Origin: an uncultured Cryomorphaceae bacterium
Lineage (GTDB): Bacteria > Bacteroidota > Bacteroidia > Flavobacteriales > Schleiferiaceae
Direction: 5' to 3'
DNA: 64,000 bases
NCBI GenBank assembly: GCA_913009655.1
Contig: CAJVWI010000010.1
Location: 16,097 to 80,096 of the forward strand
The notes beneath the pieces were generated by a model. The model did no database searches and was not told where the DNA came from. It saw only the letters and a list, made by a program, of their open reading frames with translations. Below are positions 16,271 to 24,933 of this stretch, piece after piece. Each line of letters begins with the position of its first letter. Within the stretch, counting starts at the first letter, position 1. The position numbers were made by a program, and so were the translations under genes.

Positions 16271-16792
16271 ATGAAAGACAAAGGTACATCGATAAGTATT
16301 CTCTTACTCTCCGACACGCACGGATTTATGGATAAAAACATATTATTACATGCTCAAGAAGTAGATGAGGTTTGGCACGCAGGAGACATAGGTAATGTAA
16401 ATGTCATTGACGAATTGAAAAGTATAAAACCGATTTTTATGGTTCATGGCAATATTGACGACGACAAAGTAAGAAGAGAAGTTCCAGCCGAGCAATATTT
16501 TGAAAGAGCAGGGTTGAATTTCTTCATGATTCATATTGGCGGGTATGCCAGACGCATACCTACAAAAATTCGAGAAAAAATTAACTCTAGGCCCACTGAT
16601 GTCTTAATTTGTGGACACTCCCACATTCTTCGAGCAGGTTACGATTCAAATAGTTTACTTTGTTTGAATCCTGGAGCTGCAGGACATCATGGATTTCACC
16701 GAACTCGTACAATGATGAAATTTGATGTGTTTAAAGGGGAAATTAAAAATCTTTCCGTTATCGAACTTGGAAAAAGGGGATCACTTATTTAG
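16271..16792 (+). CDS. YfcE/MJ0936-type metallophosphoesterase
   Basis: 173-residue calcineurin-like phosphoesterase with two-metal site motifs in order: LLLSDTHG (about 10-17, D-x-H), VWHAGDIGN (GD), VHGNIDDD (GN-D) and LICGHSHI (GHxH). Family members hydrolyse phosphodiesters in vitro; the biological substrate is unknown. ATG at 16271 gives MKDKG; an upstream in-frame start would lie within truA and precede the family's N-terminus. It is head-to-head with truA with a two-base gap, and converges on DUF4293 with an 8-base overlap at its 3' end. Confidence 0.88.
   Translation: MKDKGTSISILLLSDTHGFMDKNILLHAQEVDEVWHAGDIGNVNVIDELKSIKPIFMVHGNIDDDKVRREVPAEQYFERAGLNFFMIHIGGYARRIPTKIREKINSRPTDVLICGHSHILRAGYDSNSLLCLNPGAAGHHGFHRTRTMMKFDVFKGEIKNLSVIELGKRGSLI
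16279..16286 (-). promoter_or_regulatory. TAnnTTTG promoter of truA, inside the phosphoesterase gene
   Basis: Minus-strand TACCTTTG, ten bases before the truA ATG at 16268. It lies in codons 3-6 of the divergent phosphoesterase gene, so promoter and coding sequence are constrained together. Confidence 0.65.
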
Positions 16793-17159
16793 ATCGAAAG
16801 CGTGCTGAAGAATTTACTTTTTCTTCATCTCTTTGTATAGCCCGGTTAGCTAAAGCAATAAATATAACAGCAATTAGTGGTGCTGCTAATTTTAATAAAT
16901 CCGTTCTAACCAGGTGGCCATCAAAAATCTGAAGTACGGGATAAATAACTAATGCCTCCAGTATGAAAGCTGCCAAAATTGCCAATCGGTTAACAATAAA
17001 TTGTCTTTTACGAAATCGGAAATAGGTAATATTTGCTAATAAGAGTGCTACTCCTAATCCGGCAATTAATGCTTCGATATTATTTGAGAGATCTTTTCCA
17101 ACACAAAAAAAAGCGATTGCTCCTAGGAACATGTATAAGGTTTGAATTCTTTGCCACAT
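16785..17159 (-). CDS. DUF4293 family membrane protein
   Basis: 124-residue integral membrane protein of unknown function, restricted to Bacteroidota. It opens MWQRIQTLYMFLG, the family signature, and has four hydrophobic helices (about 6-22, 28-46, 57-75 and 90-108), then a basic tail (REEKVNSS-like). The start at 17159 was chosen because this is where the family begins; upstream in-frame residues look non-coding. In many Bacteroidota DUF4293 sits beside rho in opposite orientation, as here, and truA is close by. Function cannot be inferred. Confidence 0.85.
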   Translation of the reverse strand: MWQRIQTLYMFLGAIAFFCVGKDLSNNIEALIAGLGVALLLANITYFRFRKRQFIVNRLAILAAFILEALVIYPVLQIFDGHLVRTDLLKLAAPLIAVIFIALANRAIQRDEEKVNSSARFRSK

Positions 17160-17279
17160 AATAGAGCGCAATTTCGGATTTTTTTGTACTATTGCAACAC
17201 TACTTGTGCAAAAAACTATGCGCATCACCAAATTTATTAGGATCAAAATTTTCTCTGTTTACAGTACTCTACACTTTTT

Positions 17280-18872
17280 ATGGCTACAAATCCAAATATA
17301 GAGGGGCTTAAGCTTCCCGAACTCAAACAAATGGGCGAGACCCTTGGGATCCTCAAAGTCGGTTCCATGCGCAAACAAGAACTAGTTAGCGCAATTAAAT
17401 CCTTTACAAAAAAAGACGATGTTATAATCTCTGAGCCAGAAATATCTGCGATAAATAAAACATCCTCAAAACAATCTGAAATTAAAGAAACTCCAAAAAA
17501 GAAGGATTCTCAATCAGGAGATATTTTAAATACAGACACCTCTGATAGCAATGACTCTGGAAAGAATCATAGAGATGACTCTAATGCTAGGCCAGAAGAG
17601 TTCCGAAATAATAATACGAATAGAAAGCAAGTTCATATTCAGAGGCCTGAGCGAAATGACAGAGGACCGAGACCAGAGCGAAATGATAGAGGTCCGAAGC
17701 CAGAGCGAAATGATAGATCGCCAAGAACAGAAAGACCTGAGAGAAGAGAATATCAATTTGAAGGAATAATTCCTACGGAAGGTGTAGTCGAGATGATGCC
17801 TGACAATTTTGCCTTTCTGAGATCTTCAGATTATAATTACCTTAATTCTCCAGATGACGTCTATATTTCAGTTCAACAGGTTAAGCAGTTTGGGCTAAAA
17901 ACAGGCGATACCGTTAGAGGCCAAGTTCGTCCTCCGAGAGAAGGAGAAAAATTTTTTCCTTTGACAAAAGTCCTATCGATAAATGGTCGTGAACCTGATT
18001 TCATAAGAGACAGAGTTTCATTTGAACATCTTACACCTCTTTTTCCTGAAGAGAAATTTACTCTTACCGGAAGAAAAAGCACCTTATCTACAAGGGTTAT
18101 TGATCTTTTTTCCCCAATCGGAAAGGGTCAAAGAGGACTTATTGTTGCTCAGCCTAAAACAGGCAAGACTGTTCTTTTAAAGGAAGTGGCCAATGCAATC
18201 GCTGCAAATCACCCCGAGGCTTATATGATAATTCTACTTATCGACGAGAGACCAGAAGAGGTTACCGATATGGCTCGAAATGTTAATGCTGAAGTTGTAG
18301 CTTCCACGTTTGATGAACCGGCGGAACGGCATGTAAGAGTGGCTAATATTGTCCTAGAAAAAGCGAAAAGATTAGTTGAATGCGGGCATGATGTAATTAT
18401 CTTATTAGACTCTATAACAAGACTAGCCAGAGCATATAATACTGTTAGCCCAGCATCAGGAAAGGTTCTCTCAGGGGGAGTAGATGCCAATGCATTGCAT
18501 CGCCCCAAGAGATTTTTTGGAGCCGCAAGAAATATAGAAGATGGAGGATCTTTAACAATTCTTGCTACTGCTCTTATTGAAACTGGGTCCAAAATGGATG
18601 AAGTAATTTATGAAGAGTTCAAAGGAACAGGAAATATGGAAATGCAATTGGATAGAAAAATTTCAAATCGAAGAATCTATCCGGCAATTGATCTAATCGC
18701 ATCAGGAACTCGAAAAGAAGATTTATTACTTTCAAGCGATGTTCTTTCAAGAATGTATATTCTCAGGCGACACCTTGCTGATATGACACCAGTTGAAGCG
18801 ATGCAATTTCTTCATGACAGAATGAGCAAAACTTTAAATAACGAAGAATTTTTGATATCCATGAATTCTTAA
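17280..18872 (+). CDS. rho: Transcription termination factor Rho
   Basis: Hexameric RNA-dependent ATPase helicase ending transcription. The 530 residues comprise an N-terminal Rho_N domain (about 5-40, [15 protein letters not shown]) and a long charged disordered insert (about 45-158), which includes three RPERNDR-type repeats. An RNA-binding cold-shock-like domain follows (about 160-235, [16 protein letters not shown]), then the ATPase core with Walker A QPKTGKT (about 294), [12 protein letters not shown] and the Q/R-loop region. The insert is typical of Bacteroidota and is thought to add RNA or protein contacts. The ATG at 17280 has an upstream TACACTTT that weakly resembles the promoter box. 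Confidence 0.96.
   Translation: MATNPNIEGLKLPELKQMGETLGILKVGSMRKQELVSAIKSFTKKDDVIISEPEISAINKTSSKQSEIKETPKKKDSQSGDILNTDTSDSNDSGKNHRDDSNARPEEFRNNNTNRKQVHIQRPERNDRGPRPERNDRGPKPERNDRSPRTERPERREYQFEGIIPTEGVVEMMPDNFAFLRSSDYNYLNSPDDVYISVQQVKQFGLKTGDTVRGQVRPPREGEKFFPLTKVLSINGREPDFIRDRVSFEHLTPLFPEEKFTLTGRKSTLSTRVIDLFSPIGKGQRGLIVAQPKTGKTVLLKEVANAIAANHPEAYMIILLIDERPEEVTDMARNVNAEVVASTFDEPAERHVRVANIVLEKAKRLVECGHDVIILLDSITRLARAYNTVSPASGKVLSGGVDANALHRPKRFFGAARNIEDGGSLTILATALIETGSKMDEVIYEEFKGTGNMEMQLDRKISNRRIYPAIDLIASGTRKEDLLLSSDVLSRMYILRRHLADMTPVEAMQFLHDRMSKTLNNEEFLISMNS
17642..17732 (+). repeat. 27-base imperfect tandem repeats in the rho insert
   Basis: About three imperfect 27-base units encode [13 protein letters not shown] nonapeptides, giving an Arg-rich, RGG-like low-complexity linker. 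The units differ at a few third positions, so they are older than the repeats at the right end of the window. Confidence 0.75.
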
Positions 18873-18983
18873 AACTTGATGATATAATTGAGTTTATCAA
18901 AAAATTGAAGTGTTATTTTGAGTAAGATTAATACTATTCTTCTTATCTAATAACTTTAGTGTAAAACATTACTATCAAAATTT

Positions 18984-18991
18984 TATCTTTA
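18984..18991 (+). promoter_or_regulatory. TAnnTTTG-like promoter of the pyr operon
   Basis: TATCTTTA, one mismatch from consensus, seven bases before the pyrR ATG at 18999. It predicts a transcript beginning at or next to the start codon, leaving no room for an RNA leader or attenuator. Confidence 0.5.
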
Positions 18992-18998
18992 CACCTAG

Positions 18999-19553
18999 AT
19001 GGCACAGAAAATTTTCTTGAATTCCAGGGAGAGTGATTTTACACTGAATAGAATTTGTTGTCAACTAAATGAGACCCATTTTCCTTGGAATAATAGCGTC
19101 ATTGTTGGACTCCAGCCGCGTGGGTCACAACTAGCAAGTGCCATAATATACAGATTAGAACGAGATTTTAACATCAATAAAGTCCCAAGTGGGTTGTTAG
19201 ATAGTACATTTCATCGTGATGATTTTAGAAGACGCAATGAACCTATCAGCGCCAAACCTAACGATATGTCTGTACTTATTGAAGGGAAACAGGTAATATT
19301 AATTGATGACGTTTTATATACCGGAAGATCTGCTCGCGCTGCTTTAGATGCCCTAGGTGACTATGGGAGGCCATTAAAAGTTGAGCTTTGTGTGCTAATT
19401 GATCGCAGGTTTTCTCGGGAACTTCCGATTCAACCCGATTATTCCGGGCACCGCGTGGATGCTATAGCAGATGAACGAGTCACATTAGACTGGTCTGATG
19501 ATTTTTCCCCTAAAGTATTGATTGAAAATTCTTCCCATGCTGAAAAGCACTGA
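18999..19553 (+). CDS. pyrR: PyrR-like phosphoribosyltransferase
   Basis: 184-residue type I phosphoribosyltransferase. The PRPP motif VILIDDVLYTGRSARAA (about 99-115) is that of PyrR/uracil phosphoribosyltransferases, and the gene precedes pyrB as in many PyrR operons. In Bacillus PyrR binds a leader RNA to regulate the operon. Here there is no space for such a leader, so PyrR may work mainly as an enzyme. The end overlaps the pyrB start by 17 bases, suggesting coupled translation. Confidence 0.88.
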   Translation: MAQKIFLNSRESDFTLNRICCQLNETHFPWNNSVIVGLQPRGSQLASAIIYRLERDFNINKVPSGLLDSTFHRDDFRRRNEPISAKPNDMSVLIEGKQVILIDDVLYTGRSARAALDALGDYGRPLKVELCVLIDRRFSRELPIQPDYSGHRVDAIADERVTLDWSDDFSPKVLIENSSHAEKH

Positions 19554-20481
19554 ACTAAGCACCAATAACCTGCTAGGCATAAAGGATTTAACTCCTGATG
19601 ATATCCATTTAATTTTTTATTGGACAAAACAATTTAAGGAGATCATCAACCGACCAATAAAAAAGGTTCCATCTCTTAGAGATATTACAATAGCAAATCT
19701 ATTCTTTGAAAACTCCACAAGAACGCGACTCAGTTTCGAACTTGCGGAAAAGCGTCTATCTGCTGATGTCATAAACTTTGCGGCCTCAAGTTCCTCTTTA
19801 AGTAAAGGAGAATCACTTGTGGATACAATCAAAAATATTCTTGCAATGAAAGTAGATCTAGTTGTTTTAAGACATCCAGAGCCAGGTTCAGCTAAATTTT
19901 TAAGCAAACATATTGATGCCCAAATAATTAATGCGGGAGATGGCACTCATGAACACCCAACTCAGGCGCTTTTAGACGCTTTTTCCATTCAAGAGAAGCT
20001 AAATGACCTAAAGAATAAAAAAATTGTGATTATTGGCGATATTTCACATTCAAGAGTTGCGATTAGCAATATTTATTGTTTACAAAAACTTGGAGCAAAA
20101 GTTGCTGTCTGCGGCCCTCAGAGCTTGATGCCCAGAAATATATATTCTCTTAATGTGGAGGTTTTTGATGATGTTATTAAAGCATTGGAATGGGCAGATG
20201 TAGCAAATATTCTTCGAGTCCAACATGAAAGAATGGATAGATCTTACTTCCCTTCAATTCGAGAATATCATATGAGATATGGTATAACAATGGAGAAGAT
20301 GCTATCATTAAATGAAATACCTCTAATTATGCATCCTGGACCTATCAACAGGGGGGTAGAGTTATCATCTGAAGTTGCAGATTCCAAATATTCTATTATT
20401 CTTGATCAAGTTCAAAATGGTGTTGCCGTAAGAATGTCCGTACTTTATTTACTCGCTTCTAAATCAAAAAATGTTCAATAA
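19537..20481 (+). CDS. pyrB: Aspartate carbamoyltransferase catalytic subunit
   Basis: Condenses carbamoyl phosphate with aspartate, the first committed step of UMP synthesis. The 314-residue chain shows the carbamoyl-phosphate loop STRTRLSFE (about 53-61), the SSLSKGES mobile loop (about 79-86), and HPTQALLD and MHPGPINRG (about 269-277). The start at 19537 gives MLKSTEL, close to the family's usual N-terminus; a start 5 codons earlier is possible. No regulatory pyrI follows. It is second in a run pyrR-pyrB-STAS-like-unknown. Confidence 0.95.
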   Translation: MLKSTELSTNNLLGIKDLTPDDIHLIFYWTKQFKEIINRPIKKVPSLRDITIANLFFENSTRTRLSFELAEKRLSADVINFAASSSSLSKGESLVDTIKNILAMKVDLVVLRHPEPGSAKFLSKHIDAQIINAGDGTHEHPTQALLDAFSIQEKLNDLKNKKIVIIGDISHSRVAISNIYCLQKLGAKVAVCGPQSLMPRNIYSLNVEVFDDVIKALEWADVANILRVQHERMDRSYFPSIREYHMRYGITMEKMLSLNEIPLIMHPGPINRGVELSSEVADSKYSIILDQVQNGVAVRMSVLYLLASKSKNVQ

Positions 20482-20483
20482 CA

Positions 20484-20822
20484 ATGTCATATAAAGTTGA
20501 GCTAAAATCAAGCTACGTACATATCAAATTCGGTGAAGACTTTTTTAGCCCTGAGGATTTTCATGAGCTAACAAAACTTATTTCAAAACATAAAAACTCA
20601 CACATAATTCTAAACCTTTTAATGGTTGAAGAATTTGAGAATACAGGATTATTAACAGGCTATCAATCCAGAGTGATAGATGATAATTTAAGCTTCATAA
20701 TTATTGTAAGGGAAAGCCTGATGATACTATTTGGCGAGGATCTCCCGATTGTCCCTACTTATGGAGAAAGTATAGACTTTTTTGAAATGGATGAAATCCA
20801 GAGAAAGCTCTTAGAAGAATGA
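20484..20822 (+). CDS. Small STAS-like protein
   Basis: 112 residues with alternating strand/helix pattern (YVHIKF ... SHIILNLLMVEEFE ... SFIIIVRES) that resembles a STAS or anti-sigma-antagonist fold. The match is by pattern; no phosphorylatable Ser/Thr in the usual DxxGxxx position is clear. It starts 2 bases after pyrB and overlaps the next gene by 4 bases, so it is part of the pyr operon. A regulatory partner is not visible nearby. It could equally be a divergent unknown. Confidence 0.5.
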   Translation: MSYKVELKSSYVHIKFGEDFFSPEDFHELTKLISKHKNSHIILNLLMVEEFENTGLLTGYQSRVIDDNLSFIIIVRESLMILFGEDLPIVPTYGESIDFFEMDEIQRKLLEE

Positions 20823-21517
20823 AACTAATATTTTTTCTATTATTTTTTCCTTACGTAATCTTTGCTCAGAATTTTAAAACAGAAGGCTTAAGACGAAATA
20901 ATGAACAAAAATTAGATTGTCAGCAGACCAGGAATTCATTTTTCCAAAATAGAAAAGTGAAAATTGGGTTTGGAGTAGGAAAATACAATGTCAACTCCAT
21001 AAATATGGTCATAAGAGATCAAAACAATGGAAATATATTTTATACCTCTTTGAGTACACCTATAAATAATCACTTTTCAGCTGGGTACATATTTCAGTTC
21101 ATGAGACAAGTTTCAAAAAGTGAAATGGAATCTGATTTTGTTTCAGATGTTGTGTATTCCAATCTATTGAATATCGAGTGCTCTTTATTTGGATCTCAGC
21201 ATAATTTTGATCTAGGAGCCTCTGCAGCATATGGCTTTAGTTTTGGCAGCTATGTCCATCCATTATCAAATCAAATAGTAAGCTTGAGAGAGTTTATGCC
21301 ATTGTTTAAAATATTTGGAGTGGTGAGGTTAAATAAAAAAATACAAGTCACTGACTTTATGCATAATAAGAATAAAGACTTAAACAGATTTTGGAAATTC
21401 ACAAAATATTTTAAATCAACCGAAATATCTTTAGGACCTCAAATTGCAACTCAGAATAGTAACGGAAGAACAAGAAACATTTGGACCATAAGCTTAAATA
21501 CTAACCTGGATTTTTAA
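20819..21517 (+). CDS. Secreted/outer-membrane protein of unknown function
   Basis: 232 residues beginning with a signal peptide (MKLIFFLLFFPYVIFAQ, cut near residue 17). The mature part has strand-rich stretches (VKIGFGVGKYNVNSINMVI, HFSAGYIFQFM, FDLGASAAYGFSFG, EISLGPQIATQNS) suggesting a small beta-barrel. The C-terminus ends NTNLDF, with a terminal Phe often seen in outer-membrane proteins. It overlaps the STAS-like gene by 4 bases. No family recognised. Confidence 0.65.
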   Translation: MKLIFFLLFFPYVIFAQNFKTEGLRRNNEQKLDCQQTRNSFFQNRKVKIGFGVGKYNVNSINMVIRDQNNGNIFYTSLSTPINNHFSAGYIFQFMRQVSKSEMESDFVSDVVYSNLLNIECSLFGSQHNFDLGASAAYGFSFGSYVHPLSNQIVSLREFMPLFKIFGVVRLNKKIQVTDFMHNKNKDLNRFWKFTKYFKSTEISLGPQIATQNSNGRTRNIWTISLNTNLDF

Positions 21518-21526
21518 AATCTCGTT

Positions 21527-22882
21527 CTAAGAGACCCATTTTTTTGAATACGCCCGAATATCAAATCCTCCAAGATTACCGGATGACATTACCAAAAGGT
21601 TGCATGAATTTGGAAGATTGTCAAACATAATTCGCAATTCATCAATATCTGTCAAAACTTTGATGCCTTTTCCAAATGAAGTTTCCACAGTACTCTTCTC
21701 CAACTTCGGGAGATTTTTATGCGCAACAGCTTGTGGATCATAAAAAACTATCGATTGATCCATACCACTCATAATATTATGATAACCTGAAATAAAATCA
21801 GGATTTAAACTACTGAAAGTATGAAGTTCAAGAAGTCCAATTTTTATTGTCTTTGGAAATGTTTCAACATAAGCCTCAACTGTTGCTCTTACCTTGCTTG
21901 GGGCATGAGCGAAATCTAAATGAACAGATCGACGCCTTCCCTTACCTAAGGTCTCTAAACGTCTGTCTGCGCCTCTAAAACTAGATATTGCATCATAAAA
22001 CTCTTCTGCCTGAATTCCCATTTCTTGAGCTAACCATCTCGCCCCCTCAGCATTACTTAGATTGTGCTTACCAATAAAATTAAGATTCAAATCGCCTTGT
22101 GGAGTGCACCACACCCATTTAATACCATCAATCCGATATTCAGGTATACTGTATGGTATTTTTCTAATGGGGCTATTATCTGCAAGGACTAATTCCTTTA
22201 ACTCAATATCATCAGAATTATATATTAAGGTTCCTCCTGGCTCCATACTTTTTAAAAAATCAATAAAAGCAATTTTATACTTCTCAAATGTTGGAAAAAC
22301 ATTAATATGGTCCCAAGCCATTCCCGTAAGAATAGCGACATTAGCCCTGTAGAGATGGAATTTAGGTCTTAGATCTATTGGTGACGATAAGTACTCATCC
22401 CCCTCAAAAACGGCCCATTCTGAATCACTAGAAAGCCTTACCATAGTGTCATAGCCTTCAAGCTGCGCGCCAACCATATAATCGACATTTGAATTTGATT
22501 GTTTCAAACTATGAAGTAACATGGACGTAGTAGATGTTTTCCCATGACTTCCACCAATAACTACTCTAGTTTTATTTTTCGTAGACTCAAATAAGAATTC
22601 GGGATAAGAAAATATTTTCAATCCCATTTTTTTTGCCTTTATTAATTCAGGATTATCTTGCTTGGCATGCATGCCTATGATTACAGCATCTAGGCCATTA
22701 TGAATTTTCTCTTCATACCACCCCTCGAGTTCCGGTAAAATTCCCGCCCTTGATAATCTGGATTTTGACGGTTCAAAAATAGCATCATCACTACCTGTAA
22801 TTGATGAATCACCTCTCTCATGAAGAGCTAATGCAAGGTTATGCATTGCGCTACCTCCGATAGCAATGAAATGAACATTCAT
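21527..22882 (-). CDS. mpl: UDP-N-acetylmuramate:L-Ala-gamma-D-Glu-meso-DAP ligase (Mpl)
   Basis: Mur-ligase family enzyme that attaches recovered tripeptide to UDP-MurNAc, returning peptidoglycan breakdown products to the precursor pool. The 451 residues have an N-terminal nucleotide fold (VHFIAIGGSAMHNLA), the ATP motif GGSHGKTSTT (about 109-118), an EGDEYLSSPIDLRPKF block (typical of Mpl and MurC) and the C-terminal domain (DFAHAPSKVRATVEA). The EGDEY form with a long acceptor domain favours Mpl over MurC, and no mur/fts cell-wall cluster surrounds it. It is the last gene of a minus-strand run behind an MbnP-like lipoprotein and an acyltransferase. It complements the amidase encoded near 5 kb. 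Confidence 0.88.
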   Translation of the reverse strand: MNVHFIAIGGSAMHNLALALHERGDSSITGSDDAIFEPSKSRLSRAGILPELEGWYEEKIHNGLDAVIIGMHAKQDNPELIKAKKMGLKIFSYPEFLFESTKNKTRVVIGGSHGKTSTTSMLLHSLKQSNSNVDYMVGAQLEGYDTMVRLSSDSEWAVFEGDEYLSSPIDLRPKFHLYRANVAILTGMAWDHINVFPTFEKYKIAFIDFLKSMEPGGTLIYNSDDIELKELVLADNSPIRKIPYSIPEYRIDGIKWVWCTPQGDLNLNFIGKHNLSNAEGARWLAQEMGIQAEEFYDAISSFRGADRRLETLGKGRRRSVHLDFAHAPSKVRATVEAYVETFPKTIKIGLLELHTFSSLNPDFISGYHNIMSGMDQSIVFYDPQAVAHKNLPKLEKSTVETSFGKGIKVLTDIDELRIMFDNLPNSCNLLVMSSGNLGGFDIRAYSKKWVS

Positions 22883-22895
22883 ATTCGAACTATAC

Positions 22896-23672
22896 TTAAA
22901 GTTGTATCTGGTAAGAAGGTAAAATATTTGCGACTAATGACTCTGCTAATAATAGATCTATCGGATCCCCTTCGTTACATTCAATATTATCAATAATTGT
23001 GGGATCTAGACCTTGAAGTAATCTATCTATATTCCATACGATATTAATATTCACATCCATACTTGCAACAACATTAAAAGAAGTTGGCTTACTCCACCAA
23101 ACATCTAAAACCTCATCTGAGACTCTATATGTAAAAGGTAGATTTGGTTCTTCACTTAAAGTATCTCCTATTTCTTTGTAAAGTCCATTAATGTATAAGG
23201 AATTATACCCTTGACCTTTTCCCCTGTATAGCCCAGGATTGGTCATGGGGTGACCCACAGGCCATTCGTTATAATCACCAGTAATTGATGAATCAATACC
23301 CATTTTAAAATGATGAACACCCTGATATACGCCTTTGTCTAGTTTAAAAAGTCTAGATGCAGTGCCAAATTTCAAAGAAGCTACATTTGGATTAAAATCG
23401 TATCCAATTGTATCCATGCCAGAAGGTGTTACGGTGTCCATTAAATGATCAGAAAAATAATATCCTCCAAATGCAATTGAAACATCCTTCAATACAATTC
23501 TGGAATTACCAAGCGTAAATATTTTAGAAGTATCAATTACTTCGTCATTAAAATAGAAAAAGTGGTTTAAAACCAGGTTACGTGTATCAAAAGTTGTATC
23601 CTCCGATAAAATACCATCAGAACAACTTAGAGATGCCCCAGCAATTAAAAGAAAAAATATAATCCGTTTCAT
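22896..23672 (-). CDS. Secreted lipoprotein, MbnP-like
   Basis: 258 residues, signal peptide with lipobox ASLSC (Cys17). The opening of the mature protein (LVLNHFFYFNDEVIDTS...SRIVLKDVSIAFGGYYF) resembles MbnP/DUF-type copper-chelation partner proteins, which begin with a hydrophobic H-F-hydrophobic block and a late conserved strand (DVNINIVWNIDRLL). The assignment is tentative. No obvious MbnH/cytochrome peroxidase partner lies next door. It overlaps the acyltransferase gene by 4 bases and precedes mpl by 13 bases. Confidence 0.55.
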   Translation of the reverse strand: MKRIIFFLLIAGASLSCSDGILSEDTTFDTRNLVLNHFFYFNDEVIDTSKIFTLGNSRIVLKDVSIAFGGYYFSDHLMDTVTPSGMDTIGYDFNPNVASLKFGTASRLFKLDKGVYQGVHHFKMGIDSSITGDYNEWPVGHPMTNPGLYRGKGQGYNSLYINGLYKEIGDTLSEEPNLPFTYRVSDEVLDVWWSKPTSFNVVASMDVNINIVWNIDRLLQGLDPTIIDNIECNEGDPIDLLLAESLVANILPSYQIQL

Positions 23673-24454
23673 TCTTTAAGTGTTTTATTCAGCACGGTAA
23701 ATTTACGAAAAGCTTTATACTTTGGTGCTTGTTCAATTTTATCCATGATTTCATCTAAAATATTTCTAACGCTGTCTTCAGCTTTAAATTGAAGAGGTTT
23801 TTTGAATTCAATTCTTAACTCCGTTCCCGTCTTTTTTATTCGTAGCCCTTTTTTATCAAAGGCACGACGAAAACCATCTATTACTACAGGAACAACTATC
23901 GGGTTCACTTCTTTTACAATATGGGCGGTACCGCGCCTACCCTCAATAAATGGTTTCGTGGATCCCTGAGGGAAGGTAATTACCCAACCAGAAGAAATAG
24001 CATCTCTGATTTTATCTAAATCCTTTGGATCAGCACTCCGATTAACAGCTTTACCGGATTCTCTCCAAGTCCTTTTTATAGAAACTGAACCGGCTAAGGC
24101 TAACAATCTTGGCAGAATACCAGACTTCATGGTCTCCTTTGCGGCAATAAAAAAAACATTAACCTTGGGAACAGCTAAAGGCCAAAATCTATCAGATCGA
24201 TCAAAAATTTTATTCTTAACGTGGCTAAAAATTAAAATAAGCGCCGCAGCATCCATAAAGTATGTCTGATGGTTACTTACGAATAAAACATTTTTTGATG
24301 GCAAATCTTTTAAAAAATCACCCCCTTTAATCTTTGTTTTATTTATGTAATTGCATCTATACCAAGCAATTAATCCAAAAAAAAAGATGACAACGCGCTT
24401 TGCCAAAATAGGATGACCAAAAGGATCTCGGTAAGGTAATATTTTTTTCTTCAC
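23669..24454 (-). CDS. 1-acyl-sn-glycerol-3-phosphate acyltransferase (PlsC-like)
   Basis: Membrane-associated acyltransferase of phospholipid synthesis: transfers an acyl group to lysophosphatidate. About 261 residues from the chosen start. Signatures: HX4D in SNHQTYFMD, FFIAAKETM (block II), ITFPQGSTKPF (block III; FPQGST instead of FPEGTR), and IVPVVIDGF (block IV). The N-terminal helix is VVIFFFGLIAW. I chose the GTG at 24454 because upstream ATG starts (near 24538) would run through the divergent gene and its promoter at 24466-24473; the GTG is untested. It heads the run acyltransferase / MbnP-like / mpl. Confidence 0.82.
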   Translation of the reverse strand: MKKKILPYRDPFGHPILAKRVVIFFFGLIAWYRCNYINKTKIKGGDFLKDLPSKNVLFVSNHQTYFMDAAALILIFSHVKNKIFDRSDRFWPLAVPKVNVFFIAAKETMKSGILPRLLALAGSVSIKRTWRESGKAVNRSADPKDLDKIRDAISSGWVITFPQGSTKPFIEGRRGTAHIVKEVNPIVVPVVIDGFRRAFDKKGLRIKKTGTELRIEFKKPLQFKAEDSVRNILDEIMDKIEQAPKYKAFRKFTVLNKTLKE

Positions 24455-24465
24455 AATAATCTCGG

Positions 24466-24473
24466 TAAAAGTA
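24466..24473 (-). promoter_or_regulatory. TAnnTTTG-like promoter of the acyltransferase operon
   Basis: Minus-strand TACTTTTA, one mismatch from consensus. It sits 11 bases before the proposed GTG start and back-to-back, two bases apart, with the plus-strand box TAACCTTG. Confidence 0.5.
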
Positions 24474-24475
24474 CA

Positions 24476-24483
24476 TAACCTTG
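24476..24483 (+). promoter_or_regulatory. TAnnTTTG-like promoter of the HsdR-N-like gene
   Basis: TAACCTTG, one mismatch from consensus, four bases before the ATG at 24488. Predicts a transcript whose 5' end is essentially the start codon. Confidence 0.5.
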
Positions 24484-24487
24484 CATC

Positions 24488-24925
24488 ATGATTAAACGTA
24501 AATGGCTTCATGCAACAATGTCGATGATGGATCCCCACTCTGAAGATTTATGGGATGCATTCAGAAAGAAGAATGTAAAGGCGACTCCCGAAGAGTGGGT
24601 TAGGCAGGATGCACTTAGAAGATTAATAATAGATGGTAAATACCCCAAAGAATCTATTTCAGTTGAAAAAGGAATTCAGGTTAACGGAATGTTGAGACGA
24701 TACGATATTGCGATTTATTCTGATAGTAAACTTTGGATGCTCATTGAATGCAAAGCAGATAAAATCCCACTAGACGACAAAGTCTGTGATCAGTGGATGA
24801 TATATAATACTACTCTAAACGCACCTTGGGGAGCATTAACAAACGGAAAACAATGGCGAGTTTTTCGCTCTAACGGTGAGGAAGTAGATGCTAAACTACC
24901 AGCATTTGGTACCTTTGAGCTTTAA
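24488..24925 (+). CDS. Orphan HsdR N-terminal domain protein (PD-(D/E)XK-like)
   Basis: 145 residues related to the N-terminal nuclease-fold domain of type I restriction HsdR subunits. Core residues are visible: Asp in RRYDIAIYSDS (about 76) and the ECK of LIECKADKIPL (about 92-94), preceded by a conserved WVRQDALRRLI helix. Such stand-alone copies occur widely in Bacteroidota without HsdM/HsdS and are not a restriction system. Here too no methylase or specificity gene is near. Function unknown; a DNA-handling role is possible. It precedes purB by 8 bases, probably in one operon. Confidence 0.82.
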   Translation: MIKRKWLHATMSMMDPHSEDLWDAFRKKNVKATPEEWVRQDALRRLIIDGKYPKESISVEKGIQVNGMLRRYDIAIYSDSKLWMLIECKADKIPLDDKVCDQWMIYNTTLNAPWGALTNGKQWRVFRSNGEEVDAKLPAFGTFEL

Positions 24926-24933
24926 ATACGAAA

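Noticed and set aside
18873..18998. PyrR-controlled attenuator before pyrR
   Set aside because: The promoter-like box is only 7 bases from the start codon and the upstream 126 bases show no convincing anti-terminator/terminator pair.
24488..24925. Possible type I restriction system (HsdR)
   Set aside because: Only a short HsdR-N-like domain exists; no HsdM, HsdS or helicase domain is nearby. Single copies of this kind are widespread housekeeping-like orphans in Bacteroidota.
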